From Brevibacillus sp. JNUCC-41 (GTDB lineage Bacteria > Bacillota > Bacilli > Bacillales > DSM-1321), in contig NZ_CP062163.1 in assembly GCF_014844095.1 (NCBI RefSeq), positions 186,001 to 250,000 of the forward strand: a stretch of DNA of 64,000 bases, read 5' to 3'. The translations under genes and the position numbers were made by a program. This document shows positions 48,603 through 58,160 of this stretch, piece by piece (the stretch's first letter is position 1; each line of letters begins with the position of its first letter). The notes beneath the pieces were generated by a model. It was not told the DNA's origin, ran no database searches, and worked only from the letters and a program-made list of their open reading frames with translations.

Positions 48603-48606
48603 GTAC

Positions 48607-48867
48607 TCAGTCCTTCTCTCTCTTTAATTCCAGTTGAAGCTGGTCTAGTTCATCTTTTAATTTAATATATTCGTGGATGGTATTCACGGCCGTTAGCACC
48701 GCTAGCTTGCTTGTATCCAAGTATGGATTTTTCATCCTGATCTCTCTCATTTTTTCGTCAACCATCGAAGCGACCAGGCGCATATGACTTGCGCTTTCTG
48801 TGCCGACGATTGTATATGGTTGTCCGTATATATCAACTGTTGTTTTATTTCGTTTATCGTCTGACAA
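48607..48867 (-). CDS. zapA: cell division protein ZapA
   Basis: 86 residues. It stabilises FtsZ bundles at the division ring. The N-terminal strand [30 protein letters not shown] and a long C-terminal coiled coil are typical. The frame opens with TTG at 48867 behind GGGGG; there is no ATG. It is divergent from rnhC over 172 bases, which must hold both promoters. Confidence 0.92.
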   Translation of the reverse strand: MSDDKRNKTTVDIYGQPYTIVGTESASHMRLVASMVDEKMREIRMKNPYLDTSKLAVLTAVNTIHEYIKLKDELDQLQLELKREKD

Positions 48868-49039
48868 AATGATGCCCCCAATCTAAACAATCCTAATTCT
48901 ATCATATCATGAAGTTTTTCGTCACGAAAGAGAGTACATCGTCATTTCTCGCATAAAAATTTCAATAATTTGTCAAACGAAAGCGGATTTAGGAAGAAGA
49001 TCACCTAATAAACAAAATGAAGATAGGAGCTAACCCATT

Positions 49040-49999
49040 ATGTCCCATGTTGTTTTACTTATCAATCCTGAACAAATAAAAGCGATGAAGGCCCATTATT
49101 CTTCATCCTTGGCCGCCAAGCTGCCGCCTGGGAGCATCTTTTCCGCAAAACCGCCGCTATGTACGGTGACAGCCTATAAATCCGGTAAGGTCCTTTTTCA
49201 AGGTAAGAATGCCGAACTAGAAGCGGGAAAATGGCAAAAAGGCACCACTGCTGCGGCTCCAAAGAAAAAAACGGCATCCTCTGCATCGGTCAAGGCCCAT
49301 CGATATTCGCCGCCTGCAAATATCGGAACCATGTCAGTGATCGGTTCCGATGAGGTCGGGACAGGAGACTATTTCGGCCCGATCACCGTCGTAGCCGTAT
49401 ATGCAAAAAAGGAGCAACTCTCACTATTGAAGGAGCTTGGTGTCCAGGATTCCAAAAATCTGAAAGATCCACAGATCATCGAAATTGCTAAACAGATTAA
49501 GGATGTAGTGCCCTTCAGCCTGCTCACATGCGACAACCCGAAATATAATGCGCTGCAGGCAAAGGGAATGTCACAAGGTAAAATGAAAGCACTCCTCCAT
49601 AACCAAGCAATCAAGCATCTCATGCAAAAAATCCAGCCGGAACAAGCGGAAGCGGTCCTTATTGATCAATTCGCTCAACCAGAGGTATTTTTCAATTACC
49701 TCAAAGGCCAAGAACTATTCCAGGCTAATGCCACCTATCTATGTACAAAAGCGGAAGGCATTCATCTTGGAGTAGCAGCCGCATCCATCATTGCCCGATA
49801 TGCATTCGTCAAACGCTTTGACTTGCTGAGTGAAAAAGCCGGATTCAAAATCCCTAAAGGTGCCGGATTTGCAGTCGATGAAGCAGCTGCAAGATTGATT
49901 CATGAAAAAGGAATCGATTCATTACACGAATTCACGAAAACCCACTTTGCCAACACAGAAAAAGCGAAGCGACTATTTCAACAGAAATATCATAAATAG
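49040..49999 (+). CDS. rnhC: ribonuclease HIII
   Basis: 319 residues on the plus strand. It removes RNA from RNA-DNA hybrids. The N-terminal TBP-like substrate-binding domain is followed by the RNase H core with IGSDEVGTGDYFGP (metal-binding D and E) and the conserved HLGVAAASIIARY segment. AGGAG precedes the ATG. It is divergent from zapA and convergent with pheT. Confidence 0.95.
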   Translation: MSHVVLLINPEQIKAMKAHYSSSLAAKLPPGSIFSAKPPLCTVTAYKSGKVLFQGKNAELEAGKWQKGTTAAAPKKKTASSASVKAHRYSPPANIGTMSVIGSDEVGTGDYFGPITVVAVYAKKEQLSLLKELGVQDSKNLKDPQIIEIAKQIKDVVPFSLLTCDNPKYNALQAKGMSQGKMKALLHNQAIKHLMQKIQPEQAEAVLIDQFAQPEVFFNYLKGQELFQANATYLCTKAEGIHLGVAAASIIARYAFVKRFDLLSEKAGFKIPKGAGFAVDEAAARLIHEKGIDSLHEFTKTHFANTEKAKRLFQQKYHK

Positions 50000-50039
50000 A
50001 AGAAAGCGGCTGACCTTCCGGAATAGCCGCCTTTAACTT

Positions 50040-50314
50040 GTGAGTTTGTGACTCGTGAGTTTGCGCCATTTACTCGGGAGTTTACGCTGTTTACTCGGGA
50101 GTTTGCGCTGTTTACTCTTGAGTTTGCGCTGTTTACTCGTGAGTTTGTGCCATTTACTCGTGAGTTTACGCTGTTTACTCGTGAGTTTGCGCTGTTTACT
50201 CGTGAGTTCACGCCATTTACTCGTGAGTTTGCGCTGTTTACTCGTGAGTTTGCGCTGTTTACTCGTGAGTTTGCGCTGTTTACTCGTGAGTTCACGCTGT
50301 TTACTCGTAAAATC
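50040..50314. repeat. tandem array of a 21-bp unit, 12 copies plus partials
   Basis: From 50051 to 50302 the 21-mer actcgtgagtttgcgctgtt+t repeats twelve times without a gap. Variants involve GT/GG/TT at positions 5-6, tttg/ttta/ttca at 10-13, and cgctg/cgcca at 14-18. Because 21 is a multiple of three, the array is open in several frames on both strands and gives seven-residue repeats, but none has a start with SD. It lies between the convergent rnhC and pheT genes. Confidence 0.95.
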
Positions 50315-50355
50315 AAAATAGACAGCTCCCCATGTTTCAGGGAGCTGTCTTTTTG
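50313..50355. terminator. bidirectional terminator between rnhC and pheT
   Basis: AGACAGCTCCC and GGGAGCTGTCT form an 11-pair stem. T-runs follow on both strands (TTTTTGG on plus, TATTTTG on minus). Confidence 0.85.
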
Positions 50356-50358
50356 GTT

Positions 50359-52773
50359 TTATCCTCTTAGTTCTGCGCCAGCTTTTTCTTTAACGGCTTC
50401 AAGAACTTTATCGTGTGCTTTTGTAATGTCTTCGTCCGTTAGAGTACGTTCCGGGTCGAAGTATTTCAGTGAGTAGGCAATGGATTTCTTGCCTTCCTCC
50501 ATTCTTTCACCTTCGTATAAGTCGAAGATGCTTACTTCTTTCAGCAGTTTGCCACCGGCTTCTTCAATAATATCCTGAATGTCCCCGGCTTTCGTAGCTT
50601 GATCCACAACGAGCGCGATATCGCGCGTGGTCGATGGATAGCGCGGAATGGTTTGGTACGCAATCGGAGCGACTTCGGCTTCGGCCAATGCTTTTAAGGA
50701 AAGTTCGAAAATGTATGTTTCTTTAATATCCAAGTCTTTTTGGACAGTTGGGTGCACTTGGCCGATAAAGCCAATCACTTCACCATTCAATAGTACTTCC
50801 GCTGTCCGTCCTGGATGCATGTCGTTGATTTTCGCTTGGCGATAACTGATTTGATCAGCTAATCCAAGTGTGTCGAATAATGCTTCGATCACGCCTTTGG
50901 CTACAAAGAAATCCACTGGTTTCTTTTCACCTTGCCATAGATGTGACTCCCATAGACCGGTGATTGCTCCAGCAATATGTTCTTTTTCTTCAGGCAGTTC
51001 TTGTTCGTCACGCTTAAAGAATACCGAACCGATTTCATACAGTGCCAGTGAATCAATTTGGCGGGCATTGTTATATTTCACGACTTCAAGCAATTGAGGC
51101 ACGATGCTTAAACGCAGCTGGCTTCTTTCTTCACTCATTGGCATTGCTAATCGAATGGATTCTCTTGCTTCCAAAGCGAATTGGGACGCTTTTTCCTGGC
51201 TTGTCAGTGAATAGGTTACCGCTTGATAAAGGCCTGCGCCTTCAAGTGTACGGCGTGCTTTCCGCCGTTTAATTTGATAATCAGTCAATTGGCCTGGGAC
51301 AGCAGCACCGATCGGCAGTGTAGCGGGAATATTATCATATCCATATAGACGTGCAGCCTCTTCGACTAAATCAGCTTCAATCGTAATATCGCCACGGCGC
51401 GTCGGAACGGTGATTGTGAATGTTTCATTGTCAAGTTCCACGCCAAATTGCAGACGCTTGAAGATCGATTCCACAACTGATGCGGTCATGTCTGTTCCAA
51501 GAAGTGTGTTGATTTTTTCAAGAGTGATGCTAATGACCGCAGGTTCCATTGTCAATTCATCAACTTCTGCTGCTCCTTGTAAGACTGTTCCGCCTGCATA
51601 TTGTGCAATCAATTGTGCAGCACGTTCTCCAGCTTCACGTACACGGGCCGGGTCGACACCTTTTTCAAAGCGGGCACTAGCTTCACTGCGTAATCCATGG
51701 TCCTTTGAGGCTTTACGAACCACTGTACCTGCAAAATATGCACTTTCAATGATGATGTTCGTCGTATCATTTTTCACTTCGGAATCCGCTCCGCCCATCA
51801 CACCAGCTATCGCTACTGGCTCGCTGCCATTTGTGATCACTAAATGGTCAGGTGTCAAAGTGCGTTCCGCTTCATCCAATGTTACGATTTTTTCAGCATC
51901 CTTCGCTCTGCGGATGACGATTTCCTTTGAACCAAAGCGGTCATAATCAAAGGCATGGAGCGGTTGGCCGTATTCAAGTAAAATGTAGTTCGTGATATCC
52001 ACCACATTATTATGAGGTCGGATACCTGCAGACATCAACCTAGTCTGCATCCAAAGTGGTGAAGGTCCGACCTTGACATCCTTGATGATTTTAGCAATGT
52101 ATATCGGGTTATCTTCTTTCGCTTCAACTTTGACACTGATATAATCAGTTGCTTTTTCAGCTGCCTCTTCTTTCTCGACAACCGGCCATTTCACTTCCCG
52201 GCCTAAAATGGCTGCCACTTCGTATGCAACACCAAGCATGCTCAATGCATCTGAACGGTTCGGAGTCAGCCCAAGTTCCAGCACTTCATCACTTAAACCA
52301 AGTTCCTCCAATGCATCTTTACCTACTTCCACATCATTAGGGAAGACGAAGATACCTGTAGCATAATCCTTGGAAACGAGCTTGGATTCGAAGCCCAATT
52401 CCTGAAGCGAGCAAATCATCCCGTGCGATTCCTCTCCACGAAGTTTCGCTTTCTTAATTTTGAAATTACCTGGAAGGACTGCGCCAACAGTAGCGACAGC
52501 GACTTTTTGGCCTTTATCGACATTCGGTGCTCCACAGATGATCTGAACGGGATTTTCGGCCCCGATATCAACTTGGCATTTATTCAATTTATCCGCATTT
52601 GGATGCTGTTCACGTTCAATGACATGCCCGATGACGACCCCTTTTAGCCCTTCACTTTTCTTTTCCACCCCTTCAACCTCAATGCCGCTTTTCGTGATTT
52701 TGTCAGCTAGCTCCGTCGCATTGATGCCTGAAAGGTCAACATAATCTTGTAACCATTTATATGACACAAACAT
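50359..52773 (-). CDS. pheT: phenylalanyl-tRNA synthetase beta subunit
   Basis: 804 residues, full length. Domains in order: tRNA-binding EMAP-like domain ([26 protein letters not shown], about residues 45-155), B3/B4 editing domain (about 210-390), B5, a degenerate catalytic core, and the C-terminal anticodon-binding FDX-ACB domain ([14 protein letters not shown]). It forms an alpha2-beta2 enzyme with PheS. It follows pheS after 28 bases under T-box control. Confidence 0.97.
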   Translation of the reverse strand: MFVSYKWLQDYVDLSGINATELADKITKSGIEVEGVEKKSEGLKGVVIGHVIEREQHPNADKLNKCQVDIGAENPVQIICGAPNVDKGQKVAVATVGAVLPGNFKIKKAKLRGEESHGMICSLQELGFESKLVSKDYATGIFVFPNDVEVGKDALEELGLSDEVLELGLTPNRSDALSMLGVAYEVAAILGREVKWPVVEKEEAAEKATDYISVKVEAKEDNPIYIAKIIKDVKVGPSPLWMQTRLMSAGIRPHNNVVDITNYILLEYGQPLHAFDYDRFGSKEIVIRRAKDAEKIVTLDEAERTLTPDHLVITNGSEPVAIAGVMGGADSEVKNDTTNIIIESAYFAGTVVRKASKDHGLRSEASARFEKGVDPARVREAGERAAQLIAQYAGGTVLQGAAEVDELTMEPAVISITLEKINTLLGTDMTASVVESIFKRLQFGVELDNETFTITVPTRRGDITIEADLVEEAARLYGYDNIPATLPIGAAVPGQLTDYQIKRRKARRTLEGAGLYQAVTYSLTSQEKASQFALEARESIRLAMPMSEERSQLRLSIVPQLLEVVKYNNARQIDSLALYEIGSVFFKRDEQELPEEKEHIAGAITGLWESHLWQGEKKPVDFFVAKGVIEALFDTLGLADQISYRQAKINDMHPGRTAEVLLNGEVIGFIGQVHPTVQKDLDIKETYIFELSLKALAEAEVAPIAYQTIPRYPSTTRDIALVVDQATKAGDIQDIIEEAGGKLLKEVSIFDLYEGERMEEGKKSIAYSLKYFDPERTLTDEDITKAHDKVLEAVKEKAGAELRG

Positions 52774-52801
52774 GGTAGGTCCTCCTTTTTAAAATAAAAA
52801 T

Positions 52802-53842
52802 TTATGCTTCATGATGGTTGAATTGTTTTAAGAATCGAACATCATTCGTATAGAAATGACGGATATCATCCACACCATACTTCAACATGGCAATCCGCTC
52901 CACGCCGATTCCAAATGCGAATCCAGAGTATTTCTTGGAATCGAAGCCAGCCATTTCAAGGACGTTCGGATGAACGATCCCGCCGCCAAGCACTTCGATC
53001 CAGCCTGTTTGTTTACATACGCTGCAGCCTTTACCACCACAGATTTTACAAGAAATATCCACTTCGACGGAAGGCTCCGTAAATGGGAAGAAACTTGGAC
53101 GAAGTCGGATTTCACGGTCTTGCCCAAATACTTTTTTCGCAAATACATCAAGCGTCCCTTTCAGGTCGCTCATGCTGATGTTCTCATCGATGACCAAGCC
53201 CTCAATTTGCTGGAATTGATGGGAGTGTGTAGCGTCATCGTTATCACGGCGATATACTTTTCCTGGGCAAATGATTTTAACAGGTCCTTGACCTTTATGT
53301 TTTTCCATCGTTCTGGCTTGAACAGGTGAAGTGTGCGTACGCATCAGGATTTCGTCCGTTATGTAGAAGGAATCCTGCATATCACGTGCCGGATGGCTTT
53401 TCGGCAAGTTAAGTGCCTCGAAGTTGTAGTAGTCGCTTTCGACTTCAGGACCTTCCGCAACGGTATAGCCCATACCGATGAATAAGTCTTCGATTTCTTC
53501 CACGACACGTGTTAATGGATGTAGATTCCCCTTGTTAACCGGACGTCCAGGAAGTGTGACGTCAATCGTTTCAGTTGCCAGCTTTGCATTGACTGCCGCA
53601 GTTTCAAGTGCTTTTTGTTTCTCCTCGATCTTTGTTGCAATCGCTTCCCTTACATCATTGGCCAGTGCCCCAATTTTTGGGCGTTCTTCGGCAGATAATT
53701 TACCCATGCCGCGCAATACCTCAGTGATTGGCCCTTTTTTCCCTAAATAAGCAACTCGGACTTCATTCAGTTCTTTTAATTCGGAAGCGGCGGCAACTTT
53801 TTGCAACGCTTCTTCCTGCAGTTCTAGTAAACGTTCCTGCAT
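52802..53842 (-). CDS. pheS: phenylalanyl-tRNA synthetase alpha subunit
   Basis: 346 residues from ATG 53842 (AAGGAGG at eight bases); the ATG one codon earlier is also possible. This is the catalytic class II subunit: motif 2 lies in [24 protein letters not shown] and motif 3 in [17 protein letters not shown]. The cysteine cluster [12 protein letters not shown] is usual in Bacillus PheS. It is preceded by a Phe T-box. Confidence 0.97.
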   Translation of the reverse strand: MQERLLELQEEALQKVAAASELKELNEVRVAYLGKKGPITEVLRGMGKLSAEERPKIGALANDVREAIATKIEEKQKALETAAVNAKLATETIDVTLPGRPVNKGNLHPLTRVVEEIEDLFIGMGYTVAEGPEVESDYYNFEALNLPKSHPARDMQDSFYITDEILMRTHTSPVQARTMEKHKGQGPVKIICPGKVYRRDNDDATHSHQFQQIEGLVIDENISMSDLKGTLDVFAKKVFGQDREIRLRPSFFPFTEPSVEVDISCKICGGKGCSVCKQTGWIEVLGGGIVHPNVLEMAGFDSKKYSGFAFGIGVERIAMLKYGVDDIRHFYTNDVRFLKQFNHHEA

Positions 53843-53877
53843 CATGTCTTCCTCCTTTATTTTCCTTTTGTAAAAAT

Positions 53878-54150
53878 GAACACAAAAAAACCCCAATCCC
53901 TAAAGGGACGAGGTTTATGTATCGCGGTACCACCCTTATTAGTGCACGAACAAAAAAACTTCTGCACTCACTTCATTAAAAAATAACGGCTCTTCACCGG
54001 AACATTTTTCAGACATCATGTCTTCCCAATGCCAACTCGAAAGGTGAATTCCCTTAAGCAGTGCCATAAAAATGCTTTCAGTCAAGGCATTTTTTCCCTG
54101 GATATGGTTAACTTAAGCTACTACTCTTTGTCATCGTTGTTTTCATTATA
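53878..54150 (-). promoter_or_regulatory. phenylalanine T-box leader of pheST
   Basis: The T-box motif AGGGTGGTACCGCG is at about 53923-53937. GGGAATTCACC places the specifier codon TTC (Phe) at 54046-54048. The terminator AAACC(...)TCCCTTTAGGGA(...)GGTTT has a TTTTTTT tail next to pheS. A pair GCCTTGACTGAAAGC/GGCAC forms part of stem I. Uncharged tRNA-Phe should permit read-through. Confidence 0.93.
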
Positions 54151-54162
54151 AAATTCTGTTTT

Positions 54163-54191
54163 ATTATATTATAATTCTTCGGCCGTTTCAA
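54163..54191 (-). promoter_or_regulatory. sigma-A promoter of pheST
   Basis: TTGAAA (54186-54191), a 17-base spacer and TATAAT (54163-54168) on the minus strand. The -35 box overlaps the stop codon of the upstream methyltransferase gene (54188). Confidence 0.75.
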
Positions 54192-54946
54192 ATCGATTTT
54201 CGTAAATAGTACATTAAAATCCCGGCAGCGATCCCCACATTCAATGATTCGCTTTTTCCGTAGATGGGAATATAAAGGTTTTTAGTCGTTTTCTCCAGTA
54301 ATCCCTTCGATACTCCTTGGCCTTCATTACCGACCAGAAGGGCAAATCGTGAAGACTTTTCCACTTCTTCGAATGGCGATGCGCCTTCTAATGCCGTGCC
54401 ATATACCGGTGTGCCGCTTTCCTTCAGCTCATCGATGATTTCGGAAAGGTTCCCTTTAATGACAGGCATATGGAAGAGGCTCCCTTGCGTCGAACGGACC
54501 ACTTTGGGATTATACAAGTCAGCACACCCTTCGCCAAGTATGACCGCATCGATTCCAGCTGCATCCGCTGTCCTGATCATCGTTCCAATATTCCCCGGAT
54601 CTTGTACGGCATCGATCAACAATAATTTATCCGGATTGATGGACGCCATGCTCGTTGATTTCTGTTCACAAACCGCAGCAATTCCTTGAGGAGCTTCGGT
54701 ATCACAAATCGCCTTCATAATATCATTTTTCACATAAATGAGTTCTGTGCCTTCCACCTTAAAATGGGCAGGCATTTCAGTTTCTTCATTGATGATCACT
54801 TCCAGGACGATTTCTTCTTTTAAGGCTTCTTCAACTAGGTGATAACCCTCGACTAAATATTTACCTGTTTTATCTCGTTCTTTTTTCGTCAAAAGTTTTT
54901 TCCATTGCTTAACTTGCGGGTTTTTTAAGGATTCAATATATTTCAA
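54188..54946 (-). CDS. ysgA: TrmH-family RNA 2'-O-methyltransferase YsgA
   Basis: 252 residues from a TTG start at 54946, which has AAGGAG at nine bases and yields MKYIESLKNPQVKQWKKLLTKKERDKTGKYLVEG, aligned with B. subtilis YsgA. The upstream in-frame ATG would add an unrelated extension. The SPOUT domain shows DAVQDPGNIGTMIRTADAAG, VGNEGQGV and YGKSESLNVGIAAGILMY, the AdoMet knot. It probably methylates a ribose in rRNA. Confidence 0.9.
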   Translation of the reverse strand: MKYIESLKNPQVKQWKKLLTKKERDKTGKYLVEGYHLVEEALKEEIVLEVIINEETEMPAHFKVEGTELIYVKNDIMKAICDTEAPQGIAAVCEQKSTSMASINPDKLLLIDAVQDPGNIGTMIRTADAAGIDAVILGEGCADLYNPKVVRSTQGSLFHMPVIKGNLSEIIDELKESGTPVYGTALEGASPFEEVEKSSRFALLVGNEGQGVSKGLLEKTTKNLYIPIYGKSESLNVGIAAGILMYYLRKSI

Positions 54947-55068
54947 GGGTAAACGCTCCTTTAACTTCACACTGATTTTCCTATTATAACGCAATTCACA
55001 TACATATTGCATGTGAGTTTGTGAAATGCTATGAATGTCAGTCATTATGTGTTAGAGGAGGAATAATT

Positions 55069-55278
55069 ATGAATTTAAACTTACGTAATGCGATCATCCA
55101 AAATGTATCTGGAAATTCGCAAGAGCAGCTGGAAGACACGATTGTCGATGCCATACAAAATGGCGAGGAAAAAATGCTTCCTGGATTGGGAGTATTATTC
55201 GAGGTCATCTGGCAAAATTCATCTGAGCAGGAAAAACAGGAAATGATCACTGCTCTCGAATCAGGATTAAAAAAATAA
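55069..55278 (+). CDS. sspI: small acid-soluble spore protein SspI
   Basis: 69 residues from ATG 55069 behind GAGGAGG. The sequence ([45 protein letters not shown]) is almost the same as B. subtilis SspI, a minor forespore protein made under sigma-G. It is divergent from ysgA and has its own terminator. No clear sigma-G promoter could be placed. Confidence 0.95.
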   Translation: MNLNLRNAIIQNVSGNSQEQLEDTIVDAIQNGEEKMLPGLGVLFEVIWQNSSEQEKQEMITALESGLKK

Positions 55279-55304
55279 CAGCCTTCAGAGGCTGTTATTT
55301 TTTT
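55272..55304. terminator. terminator between sspI and the first YflT gene
   Basis: AATAACAGCC and GGCTGTTATT form a ten-pair stem with T-runs on both strands. The stop codon of the convergent gene (55295) lies in the right arm. Confidence 0.85.
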
Positions 55305-55678
55305 GATTTCGCTTCGCAAGCCTTCAGTTCTTCGATGGAGACTTCTTCATCAAGCAGCAAGATGAATTTTTTTGCGCTCACTTCTTCAAGCATCGTTTTT
55401 GTCTCATCATAAGAGTAGCCGTATTTCGTGAAAAAGCTGCGTAAATCTCCAGATCCTTCATCTGTGAAGTAGTGGAAGATTCTTAAAAAAAGAGTGTCCT
55501 CCTTATCCTGATTGGCGATGATCAGGATATCCGTATGTTCATTTCCAAGCTGCACATGATTTTTTATATTAGCTGCTACTGTCATTTGGGTGCCAGATAC
55601 GCCTTTAGCTTTTAAGTCTTGAATTGCAGCAAGTAGTTCCGGATTAGAGTCAAAAACACCATATACGTTTTTTTCCAT
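55295..55678 (-). CDS. YflT-domain general stress protein 1
   Basis: 127 residues consisting of one YflT/GSP17M domain: MEKNVYGVFDSNPELLAAIQDLKAKGV, then a Rossmann-like pattern ending VSAKKFILLLDEEVSIEEL. YflT of B. subtilis is a sigma-B-dependent general stress protein of unknown biochemical role. GAGGGG precedes the ATG, and a sigma-B type promoter is at 55729-55753. It is the smallest of three paralogues in a row. Confidence 0.85.
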   Translation of the reverse strand: MEKNVYGVFDSNPELLAAIQDLKAKGVSGTQMTVAANIKNHVQLGNEHTDILIIANQDKEDTLFLRIFHYFTDEGSGDLRSFFTKYGYSYDETKTMLEEVSAKKFILLLDEEVSIEELKACEAKSKK

Positions 55679-55728
55679 GTTTCTTCCCCTCCTTGTTACT
55701 CTACTTAAAATAAAATACCTTTGTCATT

Positions 55729-55753
55729 ATACCTTGCAGCTTTAACAATAAAC
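55729..55753 (-). promoter_or_regulatory. sigma-B type promoter of YflT gene 1
   Basis: GTTTAT (55748-55753), a 13-base spacer and AGGTAT (55729-55734) on the minus strand; the consensus is GTTTAA-N12-15-GGGTAT. Confidence 0.6.
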
Positions 55754-55942
55754 AAGCAAATAGTCCATTGAGAATTCCTGACTAACCCTTTGCCTAAAGG
55801 TTTTTTAAAAAAAACAGCCTGGTTCAGTTTGCAGATAAAAGGGTTGGGAAAATATATCCTTCATCAAACGAACCAACTGAACCAAAGCAAGGAAAGCGAG
55901 TGCCAGAAAATCAACATCCCAATTTTACAAGCCATAAAGAAA

Positions 55943-55980
55943 CTGCAGACAAACTCGATTTTCATCTAGTTTGTCTACAG
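55943..55980 (-). terminator. terminator of YflT gene 2
   Basis: CTGTAGACAAACT and AGTTTGTCTGCAG form a 13-pair stem with one mismatch, followed on the minus strand by TTTCTTT. Confidence 0.7.
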
Positions 55981-56015
55981 TCTGAACAGCCTTGTGCAGG
56001 CAGTTATTTTGCGTA

Positions 56016-56828
56016 TTACAGATTGTCGGTATTGATTCGATTTTTGATGTATTCATCCTGCAAGACTTCCTCTTGCTGCCTGCTGGCATTCGGGCTCATG
56101 GTCCGATCCAGTGATCCTTGAGCATCAAGGGCATTATCAGTATCGGAAGAAAACGGGTCTGGATGAGGGTCGCTTGCAAGTTGCCCTTCATGATTCCCTG
56201 TTTTTTTCTTCTTGAATTTTTCTGTGGAGTTCCCCCGGATTTCCCTTTGTTGAGCTCGTTTTGTATCGAGCTCTTCATTTTCAAAGATGTTCGCAGAATT
56301 CCCATGAAGTTCTTCGCTTCTTCCTGGCTGTGCTTCCACTTCCCCTGTTTGATAGGCATTCGCTGTTGTTTCAGGAAAAAGGTTCGGATCCGGATTGTTC
56401 ACCACCCCTGTTTTAAGCGGATTCTCTAAAGGTTCGTCCGTATCCTCCATGCGATTGGAATCTATGCTCTCACTTGCTGAGACGGTTTCCGATTCATCTA
56501 ACAGAATCAGGAACTTTCCTGCCTCCACTTCATTTATATAAGCGGTGGCTTCACTATCGGCAAGCCCTAACTCACCTAGCCGGTTCCTTATATCTTCAGA
56601 ACCCTCATTCAGGAAAAAGTGTTTCATCTTATCAATGAAGGAATCCTCATTAGAATTAGTAACGACGTCGACATCCGGATCACGCTTTTGATTGACGAAA
56701 TCCAAATCTTCTTTCTTATCTGCCATTACCGTTATTTCTCCTTCACGGACCCCCTTTTCCTTGAGGGATTGAATAGCCTGGATTATTTCTCTTTCCGTAT
56801 TAAAAACACCATATAATGTTTTTCCCAT
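56016..56828 (-). CDS. YflT-domain stress protein 2 with long polar tail
   Basis: 270 residues from ATG 56828 (GGAGGAGG SD). Residues 1-110 are a YflT domain (MGKTLYGVFNTEREIIQAIQSLKEKG ... INEVEAGKFLILLDES). The remaining 160 residues are polar, rich in N, D, E and S, and probably disordered, with short repeats such as PNLFPE, SANIFENEE and PDPFSSD. A perfect sigma-B promoter precedes it. The role of the tail is unknown. Confidence 0.85.
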   Translation of the reverse strand: MGKTLYGVFNTEREIIQAIQSLKEKGVREGEITVMADKKEDLDFVNQKRDPDVDVVTNSNEDSFIDKMKHFFLNEGSEDIRNRLGELGLADSEATAYINEVEAGKFLILLDESETVSASESIDSNRMEDTDEPLENPLKTGVVNNPDPNLFPETTANAYQTGEVEAQPGRSEELHGNSANIFENEELDTKRAQQREIRGNSTEKFKKKKTGNHEGQLASDPHPDPFSSDTDNALDAQGSLDRTMSPNASRQQEEVLQDEYIKNRINTDNL

Positions 56829-56875
56829 GCATCTTCCTCCTCCTATTATTCCGAAATTTCTTCTTATGTGTATGT

Positions 56876-56900
56876 ATACCCTGATGGGTGCCAATTAAAC
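56876..56900 (-). promoter_or_regulatory. sigma-B promoter of YflT gene 2
   Basis: A perfect GTTTAA (56895-56900), a 13-base spacer and a perfect GGGTAT (56876-56881) on the minus strand, about 45 bases before the start codon. Confidence 0.85.
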
Positions 56901-56949
56901 AAAAAGGTTGCCTTTCCTGGGCTCGTACTTTTAATAAGTCTTTAAAACC

Positions 56950-56984
56950 TAAAAGAAGCCTGCAGTTATAAAACTGCAGGCCAC
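56950..56984 (-). terminator. terminator of YflT gene 3
   Basis: GCCTGCAGTT and AACTGCAGGC form a perfect ten-pair stem followed on the minus strand by TTCTTTTAGG. Confidence 0.75.
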
Positions 56985-56996
56985 TTTTCTTCACTC

Positions 56997-57926
56997 TTAG
57001 AAGCGGTCGGTTCTACGTTCAGTTGCCTGTTTCTCATTTACGATCGAATCATCTGTACTATCAAGCTGGATGTCTTCCTTTTTAAGAGTATCCTGAACTT
57101 GTTCCGTTTCTTGTACAGCATGTTTCTTGATGACAATTTCATCTGTGACGACTGGTTTTTTCGAAACTTCCAATTTTTCTTCAACAACGGGAATCCGTAA
57201 TGTTTCCCCATCTTCAATGCTTCCAGTTTCCAGATCCGGTTCACGCCCTGAAACTGATCTATGCTCGACTGTCACTTCTTCGTGTTCAACAGGGACATTA
57301 ATCGTTTTATGCTGTTCACTGACTTCTTTGTTAATGACGACTTCACCAGTCTGTACTCTTTCTTTATCAATGTTCAGCTGTTCTTCCCGAAGTTTAAGCG
57401 TCCTTTCATCCTCTGGCAATTCACGTCCTTGTCCGTTGACTCCATAAACATCTGCTTTATTTAATGCATCTGTTCTTTCAGTGCCATTATAAAGTTGGTT
57501 GGTGGAATTTGTATCAAGCCGTGTAGCGGCAGTATCCATATTTCCGATCGTGAATTTATCTCTTGCCGTTCCAAGATGGCCTTCACCTTCTTCTACCAGA
57601 ACCAAGACTTTTCCATTTTCCACATCAAAGACATGTTCAGCCGCTTCACTATTCGAAAGTCCTGCATTCGCCAATCTTGTCGAAAGGTCTGCCGTATCAT
57701 CCGGCATGAAGAAACGTGCCACCTTGTCCATAAATGATTCGTCATTAGGAACATTCGTCATTGTATGAACATCCGTTTCGCGTTGAGTGTTCGTGAAATC
57801 CAATGTTTCTTCCTTGTCTGCGACGACCGTGATATCGTCCCCTTCAAAGCCCTTTGCCTTAAGTGCATTTATTGCCTGGATCACTTCTGCATTTGATTCA
57901 TATACTCCATATACTGTTTTATTCAT
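56997..57926 (-). CDS. YflT-domain plus DUF2382 (YsnF/AvaK) stress protein 3
   Basis: 309 residues. An N-terminal YflT domain (MNKTVYGVYESNAEVIQAIN ... FDVENGKVLVLVEEG) is followed by a linker and a DUF2382 domain from about residue 180 (LKLREEQLNIDKERVQTGEVVINKEV, VEHEEVTVEHRSV, IRIPVVEEKLEVSKKPVV). This architecture is that of B. subtilis YsnF, a stress protein of unknown mechanism. AGGAGG precedes the ATG; the sigma-B type promoter is at 57982-58006. Confidence 0.9.
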   Translation of the reverse strand: MNKTVYGVYESNAEVIQAINALKAKGFEGDDITVVADKEETLDFTNTQRETDVHTMTNVPNDESFMDKVARFFMPDDTADLSTRLANAGLSNSEAAEHVFDVENGKVLVLVEEGEGHLGTARDKFTIGNMDTAATRLDTNSTNQLYNGTERTDALNKADVYGVNGQGRELPEDERTLKLREEQLNIDKERVQTGEVVINKEVSEQHKTINVPVEHEEVTVEHRSVSGREPDLETGSIEDGETLRIPVVEEKLEVSKKPVVTDEIVIKKHAVQETEQVQDTLKKEDIQLDSTDDSIVNEKQATERRTDRF

Positions 57927-57981
57927 TTTACATTCCTCCTTAGGTTTTGTTGTTTCGTTTAGTGGATGCTATGTATAAACT

Positions 57982-58006
57982 CTACCCGCTATGAACCTAA
58001 GTAAAC
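57982..58006 (-). promoter_or_regulatory. sigma-B type promoter of YflT gene 3
   Basis: GTTTAC (58001-58006), a 13-base spacer and GGGTAG (57982-57987) on the minus strand, one mismatch in each box. Confidence 0.75.
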
Positions 58007-58160
58007 GAGGAATCAATATTTCATTTTTGTTATATCATTTACAATTCGTTCTCAGCACAGAACGCTTTTTCAATTGAAATCCAGCCTTTTCAAGGGTTTC
58101 CCCATTTATAAAAATGTAATGTTTAACCAAATAATGCTATTTCATTTTTCTTTTCTTCTA

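Noticed and set aside
50051-50302. CRISPR array
   Set aside because: The units are contiguous 21-mers with no spacers, and no cas gene is present.
49990-50476. Three long frames with seven-residue repeats (SRVNSAN, TREFALF, SLRCLLV) across the tandem array
   Set aside because: They result from a 21-base period that is open in several frames. None has an SD, and two run into the terminator or the pheT end.
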